DNA of 64,000 nt from Celeribacter halophilus (GTDB lineage Bacteria > Pseudomonadota > Alphaproteobacteria > Rhodobacterales > Rhodobacteraceae): NCBI RefSeq assembly GCF_900114135.1, contig NZ_FORY01000004.1, forward strand, positions 62,001 to 126,000. The letters are read 5' to 3'. The notes under the pieces were generated by a model, which was given only the letters and a program-made list of their open reading frames with translations, was not told the DNA's origin and ran no database searches. The position numbers and the translations under genes were made by a program. Below, piece after piece: positions 48,214 through 57,309 of the stretch (the stretch's first letter is position 1; every line of letters begins with the position of its first letter).

Positions 48214-49623
48214 TTAAAGGCCCCACGCCTGACATTTGCGATCAATGGTTTTGCGCGCTACACCCAGAATGCGCGCGGCCTCGGCCTTGTTGCCACCGCA
48301 GGCTTGCAAGACATTGAGGATATGGCGCTGTTCTACAGCTTCGAGGCTTTCTGTCTCGGTTCCGCCCACGTCCTGCAATGCCCGGTCAAAACCTCCCTGA
48401 ATGATGGCCCGCTCCACCACATTGCGCAGTTCCATCACATTGCCCGGCCAGTCATGCGCCATCAGCCGCCGCTTCACCGAGGCGGTCAACTCCGGAGCCG
48501 CGCCACCCATGCGTGAAGACAGCGTTTTCAGAAAGAATTCCGCAATTTCGATCACGTCGCTCGGACGTTCACGCAGGGGCGGAAGCCAGATTTCATGGAC
48601 ATTCAAGAGGTAATACAAATCCGTCCGGAACCGTCCGCTTTCCACCGCCTCTTTCAAGGACTCCTTGCAACAACAAACCACACGGATGTCGCTCTGGAAA
48701 CTCCGACCACCACCGACCGGCTGGAACCGGCCTGTGCTCAACCATTCGACAAGCGTATTCTGGCAATTCGCGGGCAGCATATCCACGTCTTCAAGGAAGA
48801 GAACACCTCCTTCAGCCGTGCTCAAGATACCTTCCGTCCCTGACGCATGCGACCCGTCCACCCGCCCGAAAAGGCGTTCGCGGAATTCCTCCTGCGTGAT
48901 ACCGAAGCATGGCAACCAAGTGAAAGGTTGGTGTGCACGAGGCGAGACGCTATGCAGCATTCGCGCGGCGATATGTTTGCCGGTGCCGGTCTCGCCTTCG
49001 ATCACGACATGGGCGTTGATAGCAGCGGCGCGTTCAATTGTTTCCCGCAGAGCCTGCGCCACCTGTGAAGACCCGATAAAGCTGTCCCTCTGGCGCAAAA
49101 GATCGCTGCCCGCAGCGAGTTCCTGACGCAGCACGGAGTTTTGTCGTTTGAGCTCGGTCTTGGCGAGGCTTTTGGAAATCGCATTCAACACCTGATTGGA
49201 ATGGAAGGGCTTCAACAGAAAGTCACTGACCCCCAGTCGCAACGCCTCGATGGCCGTGTCGAGATCGGCATAGGCCGTCATCAGGATGATGTCGGAGCGC
49301 AGCCCGATCTGCCATTGATCCGCCAGCCATTCTAAGCCTGTCATCCCCGGCATGATATTGTCGAGCATGATGACATCATAGCTTTTACCATCCAGACATT
49401 CTGAGGCCTCGGCAGGGGTCGCCGCCACCTCGACAAGGCGGCATTTGTCCGCGAGCGTCTTCTTCAGGAAATGACGCATACCGATTTCGTCATCCACCAC
49501 GAGGATGGACGCCTTGGCCAACTCTGGTCCAAAGGCAGCTTTCACCCCGTTCTGTCCGTCTTCTGTGTGCGTGTTTTTATTCATAAACGCATCTTTAATG
49601 CGTTTTGCCAAAAACGACATCAC
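48214..49623 (-). CDS. NtrC-family response regulator lacking the GAFTGA loop
   Basis: 469 residues if started at 49623; an ATG at 49584 (456 residues) is an alternative and leaves the receiver intact. Receiver: VDDE 43-46, acceptor Asp 88 in MLDNIMPGMTG, Lys in LLKPF. AAA+ domain: Walker A GETGTGKH, Walker B GVLFLEDVD, LPPLRERPSDV, DWPGNVMELRN. Where NtrC has GAFTGA this protein has GSHASG after LFGRVD, so contact with sigma-54 is unlikely; HupR and NtrC of R. capsulatus show the same loss and work with the housekeeping polymerase. C-terminal Fis-type HTH (GGNKAEAARILGVARKTIDR). A palindrome AAACGCAT/ATGCGTTT (49585-49605) abuts the inner start. Confidence 0.85.
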   Translation of the reverse strand: MMSFLAKRIKDAFMNKNTHTEDGQNGVKAAFGPELAKASILVVDDEIGMRHFLKKTLADKCRLVEVAATPAEASECLDGKSYDVIMLDNIMPGMTGLEWLADQWQIGLRSDIILMTAYADLDTAIEALRLGVSDFLLKPFHSNQVLNAISKSLAKTELKRQNSVLRQELAAGSDLLRQRDSFIGSSQVAQALRETIERAAAINAHVVIEGETGTGKHIAARMLHSVSPRAHQPFTWLPCFGITQEEFRERLFGRVDGSHASGTEGILSTAEGGVLFLEDVDMLPANCQNTLVEWLSTGRFQPVGGGRSFQSDIRVVCCCKESLKEAVESGRFRTDLYYLLNVHEIWLPPLRERPSDVIEIAEFFLKTLSSRMGGAAPELTASVKRRLMAHDWPGNVMELRNVVERAIIQGGFDRALQDVGGTETESLEAVEQRHILNVLQACGGNKAEAARILGVARKTIDRKCQAWGL

Positions 49624-49653
49624 AGATTTTATGCAATTTCGGGCAGGCTGGCC

Positions 49654-50772
49654 TTAGCTCAGGATTTTGCGGAACCTCGCCAGGACCAGCACCAGCGCGA
49701 TCAGGGACATGGCCGCGATCTTCAGCAAATCGGGATAGACCAGATCAAGCCCCGCACCCCGATACAACACGGATTGCGCGAAAGACACAAAATGGGTGGC
49801 TGGGCTGATCAAATGCATCACGAACTGAAGCCACTCCGGCATGGATTCAAGTGGAGTGATCCCACCTGAAAGCAGGATCATGATTACGATCACCGGAATA
49901 GCCAAAAGCCCGAACTGCCCCATGTTATGGGTAAAACTCGCCAGCATCAGGCCAAGCGCCCCCATTGAGATCACATAAATCGCTGCTCCGAACACATAAA
50001 GCCAGATAGATCCCGCAATCGGAACCCCCATAGCGCCCTGCACAACCAAGATGAGACCGAGAACAGAAGCAATGAGGATCACGCCACCGGTCGCGAGGAT
50101 TTTGGAAAACACAATCTCATGCGGGCGCACAGGCATGACCAGAACATGCTCAATCGTGCCGCGCTCGCGTTCGCGGATCAGGGACGAGCCCGACAGGATC
50201 ATCATCAGGATCGTAACGTTGTTCATCAACTGCATCACAGCTGTGAACCATCGCGCGGTCAAATTCGGGTTGAAGCGGCTGCGGAACACCACGTCCACAA
50301 GATCGTCGCCTTCCACACCCGGCGTCAGGTAATCCGACACGGTCTCGGCCAGAAGCTCCGACATAAAGGTGGAACCCGTCCCCGCGAAAGCAACAGCGGT
50401 AGCATCGGCAAGGATTTGAATTTCCGCCTCATCACCTCGGCGCAGGTCGCGTTCGAGATGTGGTGGCAGGGCGACGACAAGCACATAGTCGCCATCAATC
50501 TGTGCTTGCTCAGCCTCTTGCGGACTCAAAAGCGCAGGCGAGGCGAACAGCGGCGCACGAATTTCGTCTATGATCCGCGCCGTCAACGGGCTGTGATCTT
50601 CGTCCACGACAGCGACCGAGAGGTCTTGCACCTCTGTCGATCCGGCGTCGGACACCAGCCAGACGGCCGCGCTGAACACATAGATGATCAGCACAATCAT
50701 CACCAGATCGCCACGGATCGCACGTAGTTCCTTGACCGTCAGGCGGAGAATGTTGGCGAGGCTTTTTAACAT
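49654..50772 (-). CDS. ABC-2 type export permease (YhhJ-like)
   Basis: 372 residues. One N-terminal membrane segment (MIVLIIYVFSAAVWLV), a large periplasmic loop (about 45-175) and five C-terminal segments (ILMMILSGSSLIRERERGTI, GVILIASVLGLILVV, YVISMGALGLMLASF, LAIPVIVIMILLSGGITPL, LLKIAAMSLIALVLVL). RERERGTIEHVLVMPVRP is the ABC-2 coupling signature. Third component of a YhiI-RbbA-YhhJ type exporter; substrate unknown. Start at 50772, one base after the rbbA stop; the frame reaching 50814 overlaps rbbA and is rejected. Confidence 0.87.
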   Translation of the reverse strand: MLKSLANILRLTVKELRAIRGDLVMIVLIIYVFSAAVWLVSDAGSTEVQDLSVAVVDEDHSPLTARIIDEIRAPLFASPALLSPQEAEQAQIDGDYVLVVALPPHLERDLRRGDEAEIQILADATAVAFAGTGSTFMSELLAETVSDYLTPGVEGDDLVDVVFRSRFNPNLTARWFTAVMQLMNNVTILMMILSGSSLIRERERGTIEHVLVMPVRPHEIVFSKILATGGVILIASVLGLILVVQGAMGVPIAGSIWLYVFGAAIYVISMGALGLMLASFTHNMGQFGLLAIPVIVIMILLSGGITPLESMPEWLQFVMHLISPATHFVSFAQSVLYRGAGLDLVYPDLLKIAAMSLIALVLVLARFRKILS

Positions 50773-50773
50773 C

Positions 50774-53491
50774 TCAAGCCTCCTGCTTGCGCAGGGCAAG
50801 CACCGAGAGAACAAGATAGATCAGACTGAAACCTGCAAGCATCAGGATATTCAGCGCGACATCGCTCAATCCGAATCCTTTGAGGAAAATGCCAACGGAG
50901 ACCGGCTGAAACCAGGCACCCGGAAAACTCAAACCGATAAGACGCCCTATGGGTGCGAGCGTCGAGACAGGGGTGATCAGACCGGAAAAATTGACCGTTG
51001 GAATAATCGCAATCACCGCCGTGGCAAAAACCGCCGAAACTTGCGTGCGAGTGAACGCCGACACCAACTGGCCAAACCCCGTGGTCGCAATGACAAAGAA
51101 AAGCGCAGCAAGGCCAAGCACTGGCAAGCTGCCATACCAAGGCACTTCAAAAACCCAAAGCCCCAGCCCCACAAGCACCCAAAAATTGAACCACGCAATG
51201 ACTATATAGGGCAGTTGCTTGCCGACAAGGAATTCCACCTTGCGCACGGGCGTGGCGCGGAAATTGGCGATCGTGCCGGTTTCCTTTTCACGCACCACGG
51301 CGATGGTGGACATAATCGCGGGGATCAGCATCAGGATCAGCATGATCATCGAGGGCACCATCGCGTGCGCGCTTTTGAACGCCTGATTGAAAAGATAGCG
51401 TGTCGAGATCGACAGGCTGGCGGAACTCTCTGTGCCGGTTTCGGCTTCAAGATCCTCGGCAAACTGGGTCAGCAAGCCCAACGTGTAGCCCTCGGTTGTC
51501 TCGCCGCGAAACGGCATGGAGCCGTCGATCCAGATCGAGATTTCCGGTACTGTCAAACCTTGGTGCAGGGCCTTGCCGAACCCGTCGGGGATTTCCATAG
51601 CTAAGGTCACATCTCCGCGCTCCATCAACTGATCCAATTCGTCGAGAGAGGAAAAATCCTCCTGCTGTTCGAATTGCGGGATGGAGGAGAAGGCCTCGAC
51701 CAAACGGCGGCTTTCCGGTGTGCGGTCCATGTCATTGACCGCAAAACTCAGCTTATCCACATCAAAGGAAATCCCGAACCCCATTGTGAGCATCAAAATG
51801 ATCGGTCCGGCCAACGCAAAGAACATACGGATCGGGTCACGGACCAGTTCCAGCGTCTCGCGTGTCGTATAAGCCCAAAGCCGGCTCATCGCGCGATGTG
51901 CGGCACTGGCTGTCTTGGTGGCCACATCTGCGGTCAGACCGGCGGTGTTGGACGGGGCGTCTTCGTCTTGGGTCTCCCCTTCCAGCGCGGCGATAAATGC
52001 CTCTTCCAACGTCTGTGCTCCGCGGCGTTCGGTCAGTTCCTGCGGGGTACCGACATCCAACACTCGTCCCGCGTGCATGAGCGAAATCCTGTCACAGCGC
52101 TCCGCCTCGTTCATGAAATGGGTGGAGATAAAAATCGTCACGCCCTTGTCACGAGACAGCGAAATCAGCTTGCGCCAAAAGGCATCCCGCGCCAGCGGGT
52201 CCACGCCGGAGGTCGGCTCGTCAAGAATGAGAATACGCGGCTCGTGGATCGTCGCCACGGCAAGCTGCAACCTCTGCCGGATACCCAGAGGCAGACCATC
52301 GGGCAGCGCCTCGGCAATCTCGGTCAATTCGAATTCGTCCAGCACCTCGCGCACCCGAACGGCGCGGCGTTGCGCCGGAATATGATAGAGCTTGGCATGC
52401 AACTCAAGGTTCTGGCGCACGGTCAGTTCGGCATAGAGCGAAAAGGCCTGCGACATATAGCCGATGTTCTGACGCGCGGCCATGTCACCGTTTTCAAGCT
52501 CTTCGCCAAAGAGTTTCGAGCGCCCCTCGGTCGGCTGCAATAGGCCGGTGAGCATCTTCATCGTTGTCGATTTTCCGCAGCCGTTGGAGCCGAGAAACCC
52601 GAAAATTTCGCCTTCGGGGATCGTGAAGCTGACGTGATCCACGGCGGTGAAAGTGTTGAAGCGTTTGACCAGATCGAAGGCTTCGATTGCGGGCACGGCC
52701 CCATCCTGTTCGATGCGCGGACGCAGGGTTACGCCGACCTCCTCGCCTTCCTCTTTCGGCAGCATCTCGACGAAAGCATCTTCCAACGTCGCCTTGCCCG
52801 CTTTCGTGCGGATGTCTTCGGGACTGCCGGTGGCAATCACCTGCCCGTCATTCATCGCGGCCAGCCAGTCGAACCGTTCGGCCTCTTCCATATAAGCTGT
52901 GGCCACCACTACGCTCATGTCTGTCAACTTGGCGCGAATGCGGTCGATCAATTCCCAAAACTGCCGCCGCGACAAAGGGTCCACGCCTGTTGTCGGCTCG
53001 TCTAGGATCAAAAGATCGGGATCATGGATCAGCGCCGCGCAAAGTCCGAGCTTCTGCTTCATCCCGCCCGAGAGTTTCCCCGCAGGTCGATCAAGAAACG
53101 GTGCAAGCCCCGTGGCCTCGGTCAGCATACTGATGCGGGCGTGGCGTTCCTCCCGTTTCTGACCGAAAAGCCGCCCGAAGAAATCGAGATTTTCGCGCAC
53201 GCTCAAAGACGGGTAAAGATTGCGGCCAAGCCCCTGCGGCATATAGGCGATCTTTGCGCCCAAAGCGGTGCGAGCACGGGCGTCGCGCATGTCCTGTCCG
53301 AGAACCGTCACCTCCCCTTCCTGCGCACGGCGCACGCCAGCGATCAGCCCCAGAAGCGTGGATTTTCCCACCCCGTCCGGCCCGATCAAACCGACAACCT
53401 GTCCGGCAGGAATGTCGAGCGTCACATCGTTCAGAGCGAAGACCGCCTTGTAACGGTGCGACACAGCGTTCAGGCGTGCCACATGCTCCAT
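50774..53491 (-). CDS. rbbA: RbbA-type fusion: two ABC ATPase domains plus ABC-2 permease
   Basis: 905 residues. Domain 1 (about 1-235): Walker A GPDGVGKST, signature LSGGMKQKLGL, Walker B LLILDEPTTGVD. Domain 2 (about 265-500): Walker A GSNGCGKST, Walker B ILILDEPTSGVD, but the signature reads LPLGIRQRLQLA instead of LSGGxxQ. Then a permease half (about 530-905) with RDPIRMFFALAGPIILM, VREKETGTIANFRATPVRK and five C-terminal membrane segments. RbbA/YhiH proteins are reported as ribosome-associated ATPases in E. coli, but with HlyD-like and YhhJ-like neighbours a role in export is likely. Gap of six bases after the fusion-protein gene. Confidence 0.88.
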   Translation of the reverse strand: MEHVARLNAVSHRYKAVFALNDVTLDIPAGQVVGLIGPDGVGKSTLLGLIAGVRRAQEGEVTVLGQDMRDARARTALGAKIAYMPQGLGRNLYPSLSVRENLDFFGRLFGQKREERHARISMLTEATGLAPFLDRPAGKLSGGMKQKLGLCAALIHDPDLLILDEPTTGVDPLSRRQFWELIDRIRAKLTDMSVVVATAYMEEAERFDWLAAMNDGQVIATGSPEDIRTKAGKATLEDAFVEMLPKEEGEEVGVTLRPRIEQDGAVPAIEAFDLVKRFNTFTAVDHVSFTIPEGEIFGFLGSNGCGKSTTMKMLTGLLQPTEGRSKLFGEELENGDMAARQNIGYMSQAFSLYAELTVRQNLELHAKLYHIPAQRRAVRVREVLDEFELTEIAEALPDGLPLGIRQRLQLAVATIHEPRILILDEPTSGVDPLARDAFWRKLISLSRDKGVTIFISTHFMNEAERCDRISLMHAGRVLDVGTPQELTERRGAQTLEEAFIAALEGETQDEDAPSNTAGLTADVATKTASAAHRAMSRLWAYTTRETLELVRDPIRMFFALAGPIILMLTMGFGISFDVDKLSFAVNDMDRTPESRRLVEAFSSIPQFEQQEDFSSLDELDQLMERGDVTLAMEIPDGFGKALHQGLTVPEISIWIDGSMPFRGETTEGYTLGLLTQFAEDLEAETGTESSASLSISTRYLFNQAFKSAHAMVPSMIMLILMLIPAIMSTIAVVREKETGTIANFRATPVRKVEFLVGKQLPYIVIAWFNFWVLVGLGLWVFEVPWYGSLPVLGLAALFFVIATTGFGQLVSAFTRTQVSAVFATAVIAIIPTVNFSGLITPVSTLAPIGRLIGLSFPGAWFQPVSVGIFLKGFGLSDVALNILMLAGFSLIYLVLSVLALRKQEA

Positions 53492-53497
53492 CGCGGC

Positions 53498-54532
53498 TTA
53501 CTCCGGCACATTGACGGCGAGATGGTCCGGCCAGTCCATATCCGGCTGGCTCCGCACAAAACCGATGCCGCGCACCCCGCTTTTGATCAATTCCTCATAT
53601 TTTACCAAAAGCGCGCGCGGCACAGAGAGTTTGACACGGAACACAAGGTCTTCGCGTTGCTCCTGTGTCTCGACATTCTTCGGCGTGAATTGCGACTGTG
53701 GCGATATAAAAGTGATCGTGGCGGGCACGACGATATCCGGAATCGGATCAAGGATCAGCCGCGCCTCATCGCCCACGGAGAGCGTTCCAGTCACCGTCGC
53801 GGGCAAGTAGATGTTCATATAGACATTGCTCAGGTCAAGCATTGTGACGACAGGATAACCCGCGTCAATCACCTCGCCCGGTTCGTGCAGACGATACAAC
53901 ACCCGACCACGGATCGGCGCTTTGATGGTCAGATCATTGAGGGCGAGCTGCACCTGTTCCTGATCGGCCTCGGCTGCGGCGATGGAGGCCTTGGCATCCT
54001 CGATCTGCGCCTTGGCCATTTCGACGGAGGCTTTGGCACTGTTGAGCGTATTGGTCGCATCATCCAGCGTGCTTTGTGGCGCAGTGCCGGTTTCATGCAA
54101 TTTGACCACGCGATTATAGGTGGTCTGAGCCATCGATAAGGCACTTTGTGCCTGCATGAGAGTCGCCTGCGCCACGGTCAGCCCCGCATTGGTGCGCAGC
54201 ACAGCGGCCTTGGCGGCATTGAGCTTGGCCATCGCATCCGCCGTGTCCATCTGTGCGATCTCGTCCCCTGCGGCCAGAATATCCCCTTCTTGGGCGGTGA
54301 CACTTTCGATCCGTCCGGCGTATTTCGTGGCGACATCCACGGTCTGCGCCTCGATCCGGCCATTAGAGCTATAAATGCCCTCATCCCCGTTCGACTTGCC
54401 GAATTTTTCGAGCAAAGCGTCAAAGCCGTTTTCGGCCTGCGCGGGGGTAGCCAATGTAGAGAACGCCGACAGGAGGCACATCGCTATGACCGGAGGAACA
54501 GAGGCCAGACGGTGAAAAAGCTTTTCGGACAT
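53498..54532 (-). CDS. HlyD-family periplasmic adaptor protein (YhiI-like)
   Basis: 344 residues. N-terminal signal or anchor (VPPVIAMCLLSAFSTLATPAQA), biotinyl-lipoyl-like half YAGRIESVTAQEGDILAAGD, a long alpha hairpin of alternating A and Q/K (residues about 95-200), second lipoyl half LTIKAPIRGRVLYRLHEPGEV and a beta-barrel (VGDEARLILDPIPD). Links the inner-membrane exporter RbbA/YhhJ to an outer-membrane channel that is not encoded here. Start at 54532 with GAGGAAA upstream; first gene of the three-gene operon. Confidence 0.87.
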   Translation of the reverse strand: MSEKLFHRLASVPPVIAMCLLSAFSTLATPAQAENGFDALLEKFGKSNGDEGIYSSNGRIEAQTVDVATKYAGRIESVTAQEGDILAAGDEIAQMDTADAMAKLNAAKAAVLRTNAGLTVAQATLMQAQSALSMAQTTYNRVVKLHETGTAPQSTLDDATNTLNSAKASVEMAKAQIEDAKASIAAAEADQEQVQLALNDLTIKAPIRGRVLYRLHEPGEVIDAGYPVVTMLDLSNVYMNIYLPATVTGTLSVGDEARLILDPIPDIVVPATITFISPQSQFTPKNVETQEQREDLVFRVKLSVPRALLVKYEELIKSGVRGIGFVRSQPDMDWPDHLAVNVPE

Positions 54533-54782
54533 GGGGGATATTTCCTCGTGCTATGGACGTGGACAATGTTGAGACAAAGGGTTGTTTGCGCGAACTGTGC
54601 GCCTCTTCTGGTTGAATCGCAATGTGACATTGTTGTCAATTTTACGCGCACCTTCAGAAATGACAAATCAAACGAGTTTCAAAGCCCCCCCCCCCCCGCT
54701 CCGGCTCGCGGTCAGGGTGCTCGAAAACATCTCCAGAAATGCGCCCTTAACACATCTTGAAATCCGATTTGGGGCTTACTTC
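54533..54782. other. Intergenic with promoter-like sequence and a run of 13 C
   Basis: On the minus strand TTGACA followed after 17 bases by TTCAAC lies around 54615-54642, a candidate promoter for the exporter operon. A homopolymer of 13 C spans 54685-54697. Further right lies the 3' flank of the IS110-family element; its exact end could not be placed. Confidence 0.5.
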
Positions 54783-56150
54783 CTAAGAAACAGCCATATC
54801 AACGTCGGCAGGTAATTCGTGCAAATCATACCCAAATGACTTGGCGCGACGCTTGAGGTTGCCGAGGACGCGGTTGCGGTACCGTTCCTCATAATGTGAT
54901 GCGCCAGGATCCTTATAGGTCATGCCGTGTCGGAGAGTGTTGTAAAACAGAACTGCAATCTTGCGCGCCGTTGCTGTGACGGCTTTGGCTTTGCCCGCTC
55001 GTGCTGCCAGCCGTCGGTAAAACGCACCCAGCGCAGTATCACTTCGCCCGATCGTAACAGCTGCCAATCGTAAGAGGGCCGCAGCGCGGCTGGATGATCG
55101 TCGGGTTCGAGAAGACAGCACTTTGCCGCCCGATATCTTGTTGCCCGGTGCAAGGCAGAGCCACGACGTGAAGTGTTTGGCACTTGGCCATGCGCGCAGG
55201 TCAGTCCCACATTCCCCAACCAACTTGAGCGATAGTGAAGGCCCCATCCCATGGATCTCGGTTAGATCAACACCAAGAATACCGAACAGCGCCGCGCGTA
55301 CATCAAATGACGGCGTGCTGACCTGCTTGGTCTTTGTGCGTGGACGGGGAAGCTGGCTGGGGTCGTGATCTTGGTCTGCTGCCAATGCGGCTAGCGTAGC
55401 CTCAAGATGGCGGTCGCATTCCAGCATTTTATTTTGGTAAAAGTCATAAAGCTCCAGCGACTGGGTCAGCGCAAAGATGTGTTCCGGACGATCGTTGCCG
55501 TTCAGGGCAGCTTTGATTGTCTCAACAGATGCGCGACAGCGGACATCGCGATGAGATGCCAAAACATCCAAATCCCGTTCTCCTGCGACAATGGCGCGGA
55601 TGATCTTCATTCCGGTTACACCGGTGATGTCAGACACAACGTGATGTAGTTGCAGGTTCATCTCCATCAGTGCCTTCTGCATGTGTTGGATATGCGCCGC
55701 CGCATACTCTACCAGCCTCTCCCGTTGGCGCAGGTATGCCCGCAGTGTGGCAATCTCAGCTGATGGACGGAAACTGCCACGTAGCAAACCGTAGGAATGC
55801 AGTTGCCGCAACCAACTGGCGTCACTGACGTCGGTTTTGCGACCTGGCACATTCTTGGCGTAGCGTGCATTGACCAAGATGACCTCGAAACCATGCTGCT
55901 CAAGTATCTCGTAGGCCGGGATCCAATAGACGCCTGTAGATTCCATAGCAACGCTGGTCACGCCGTGCGTTTTGAACCAGTCGGCAAGATCATGCAGATC
56001 ATGGGTGAAGGTGCCGAAGGCCTTTACAGGCATGTCGGTCACCTCGGGACTGACTGCCGCCATGTGTTCACGCGAACCGATATCAACAGCCGCAGCACCG
56101 ACGTTCACCGTCTCGATCGCTTGGGCCTTGCGGGTCTTTTGCTTTGCCAT
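54783..56150 (-). CDS. IS110-family transposase
   Basis: 455 residues, complete. N-terminal DEDD nuclease domain (GAAAVDIGSREHMAAV with the first Asp, VAMESTGVYWIPAYEIL with the Glu, and GRKTDVSDASWLRQL with the last acidic pair) and the C-terminal transposase_20 domain (EIHGMGPSLSLKLVGECGTD, PSAKHFTSWLCLAPGN) with its conserved Ser region. Such enzymes lack inverted-repeat ends and are now known to use a bridge RNA from the element's flank. Start at 56150 with AGGAGG 7 bases upstream; the frame to 56171 has none. No frame damage, so the element may be active. Confidence 0.9.
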   Translation of the reverse strand: MAKQKTRKAQAIETVNVGAAAVDIGSREHMAAVSPEVTDMPVKAFGTFTHDLHDLADWFKTHGVTSVAMESTGVYWIPAYEILEQHGFEVILVNARYAKNVPGRKTDVSDASWLRQLHSYGLLRGSFRPSAEIATLRAYLRQRERLVEYAAAHIQHMQKALMEMNLQLHHVVSDITGVTGMKIIRAIVAGERDLDVLASHRDVRCRASVETIKAALNGNDRPEHIFALTQSLELYDFYQNKMLECDRHLEATLAALAADQDHDPSQLPRPRTKTKQVSTPSFDVRAALFGILGVDLTEIHGMGPSLSLKLVGECGTDLRAWPSAKHFTSWLCLAPGNKISGGKVLSSRTRRSSSRAAALLRLAAVTIGRSDTALGAFYRRLAARAGKAKAVTATARKIAVLFYNTLRHGMTYKDPGASHYEERYRNRVLGNLKRRAKSFGYDLHELPADVDMAVS

Positions 56151-56475
56151 CTTTGATCCTCCTGTTGGCAACAGAAGGGCGTGGGCTATGCAAATCCGTC
56201 ATCTTCCTAACCGGGATCACCGCAAAGCAGCGTCACCACTCTCAAGTCCGCATCAACCCATGGACCACGTTTTTTAACGGGGTTCTGCCCTAAAACAGAC
56301 CACCAATAAGCGAACGGTCGCTGCCCTTCATGGCGCAACTCTAGCACAGGCTGTTTCTACCGCGCACAGGCGGGCTCCAACCCGGAACGGTTATTTAGAA
56401 GGTCCATCGCTGAATTCCGGCGACGTCAGACTTTCACCACTCACATCATCGTCATCTGTTAGGGACACTGAGTCG
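56151..56475. other. Intergenic: 5' flank of IS110 element and upstream region of manA
   Basis: The first part (to about 56290) would be the non-coding left end of the IS110-family element, where a bridge RNA would be encoded. I could not define its boundary. The rest contains AGCGA-ACGG-TCGCT (about 56311-56324), a weak hairpin, and the promoter of the following operon. Confidence 0.45.
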
Positions 56476-57309
56476 ATGTTGATAGATACGCAACACACAA
56501 AAACAGGTCAGAACTCACAACCAGCTCCAACCCACGTCAAACTGACGCCAGAGTACAGAGCCAAACCTTGGGGCCGTCGTGACGGCCTTTGGGCACCGGA
56601 CAGCGCCCAGCCCTTGGGCGAAGTCATTTTCAAATCGGACACCAGCGGTCTTGTCCTCAAATGGCTCCAGACCAGCGAACCTCTGTCCGTACAAATCCAC
56701 CCGCAGCGCGGCCCCGGTCGCAAACATGAATGGTGGTATATTGCCGATGCCAAACCCGGCGCATATCTCCAGCTCGGATTGAAGGAGTCAGCCACTCCCG
56801 AAGACATCCGACGCGCCGCGCAAGACGGCAGCCTCCCTGGCATGCTGCGCCGGATCGAACCGGCTGTCGGAGATACCTTCTTTATCGAGGCAGGGACCAT
56901 CCATGCGCTCGGACCGGGATTAACCGTGGTCGAAGTGCAGGAACCCAGCGATGTCACATGGCGCCTATTCGACTATGGCCGCCCACGGGAATTGCATCTT
57001 GATCAAGCGCTCCAAGAGGCCATCCTCGATCCGCAACCTCTGACTCCGATGCCAAACGGCACAGCCCCTTTCCAGATCACCCACGAGATGCTCGCCCCCG
57101 ACCAGCGCAGCATGTTGGTCGCTCCGCGCGCGAGCGTCATGGTGGCCGAGGGACGCGGCAGTTTCGGAACCGAGTCTTATGCCCCGCACCAATGCTGGGA
57201 CTTCACCGATGCGATGCCCGTGCACACGACGGAACCGACGGTGCTGATCCTCGCGGAGCCGGTGGAGAGCACCACGGATGATGAAACACTTTGGAGGGCC
57301 CGAAAATGA
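56476..57309 (+). CDS. manA: Class I mannose-6-phosphate isomerase
   Basis: 277 residues, a short type I phosphomannose isomerase. Zinc-site features: LSVQIHPQ (Gln, His), the Glu of KHEWWYI, and the His of EAGTIHALG. Substrate-lobe WGRRDGLWAP and DVTWRLFDYGRPRELHLDQA near the conserved C-terminal Arg. Interconverts mannose and fructose 6-phosphates in the cytoplasm. Adjacent to two glycosyltransferases and a GH130 enzyme, so it probably links mannose units of their glycan to central metabolism. Its stop overlaps the start of the next gene (ATGA). Confidence 0.85.
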   Translation: MLIDTQHTKTGQNSQPAPTHVKLTPEYRAKPWGRRDGLWAPDSAQPLGEVIFKSDTSGLVLKWLQTSEPLSVQIHPQRGPGRKHEWWYIADAKPGAYLQLGLKESATPEDIRRAAQDGSLPGMLRRIEPAVGDTFFIEAGTIHALGPGLTVVEVQEPSDVTWRLFDYGRPRELHLDQALQEAILDPQPLTPMPNGTAPFQITHEMLAPDQRSMLVAPRASVMVAEGRGSFGTESYAPHQCWDFTDAMPVHTTEPTVLILAEPVESTTDDETLWRARK

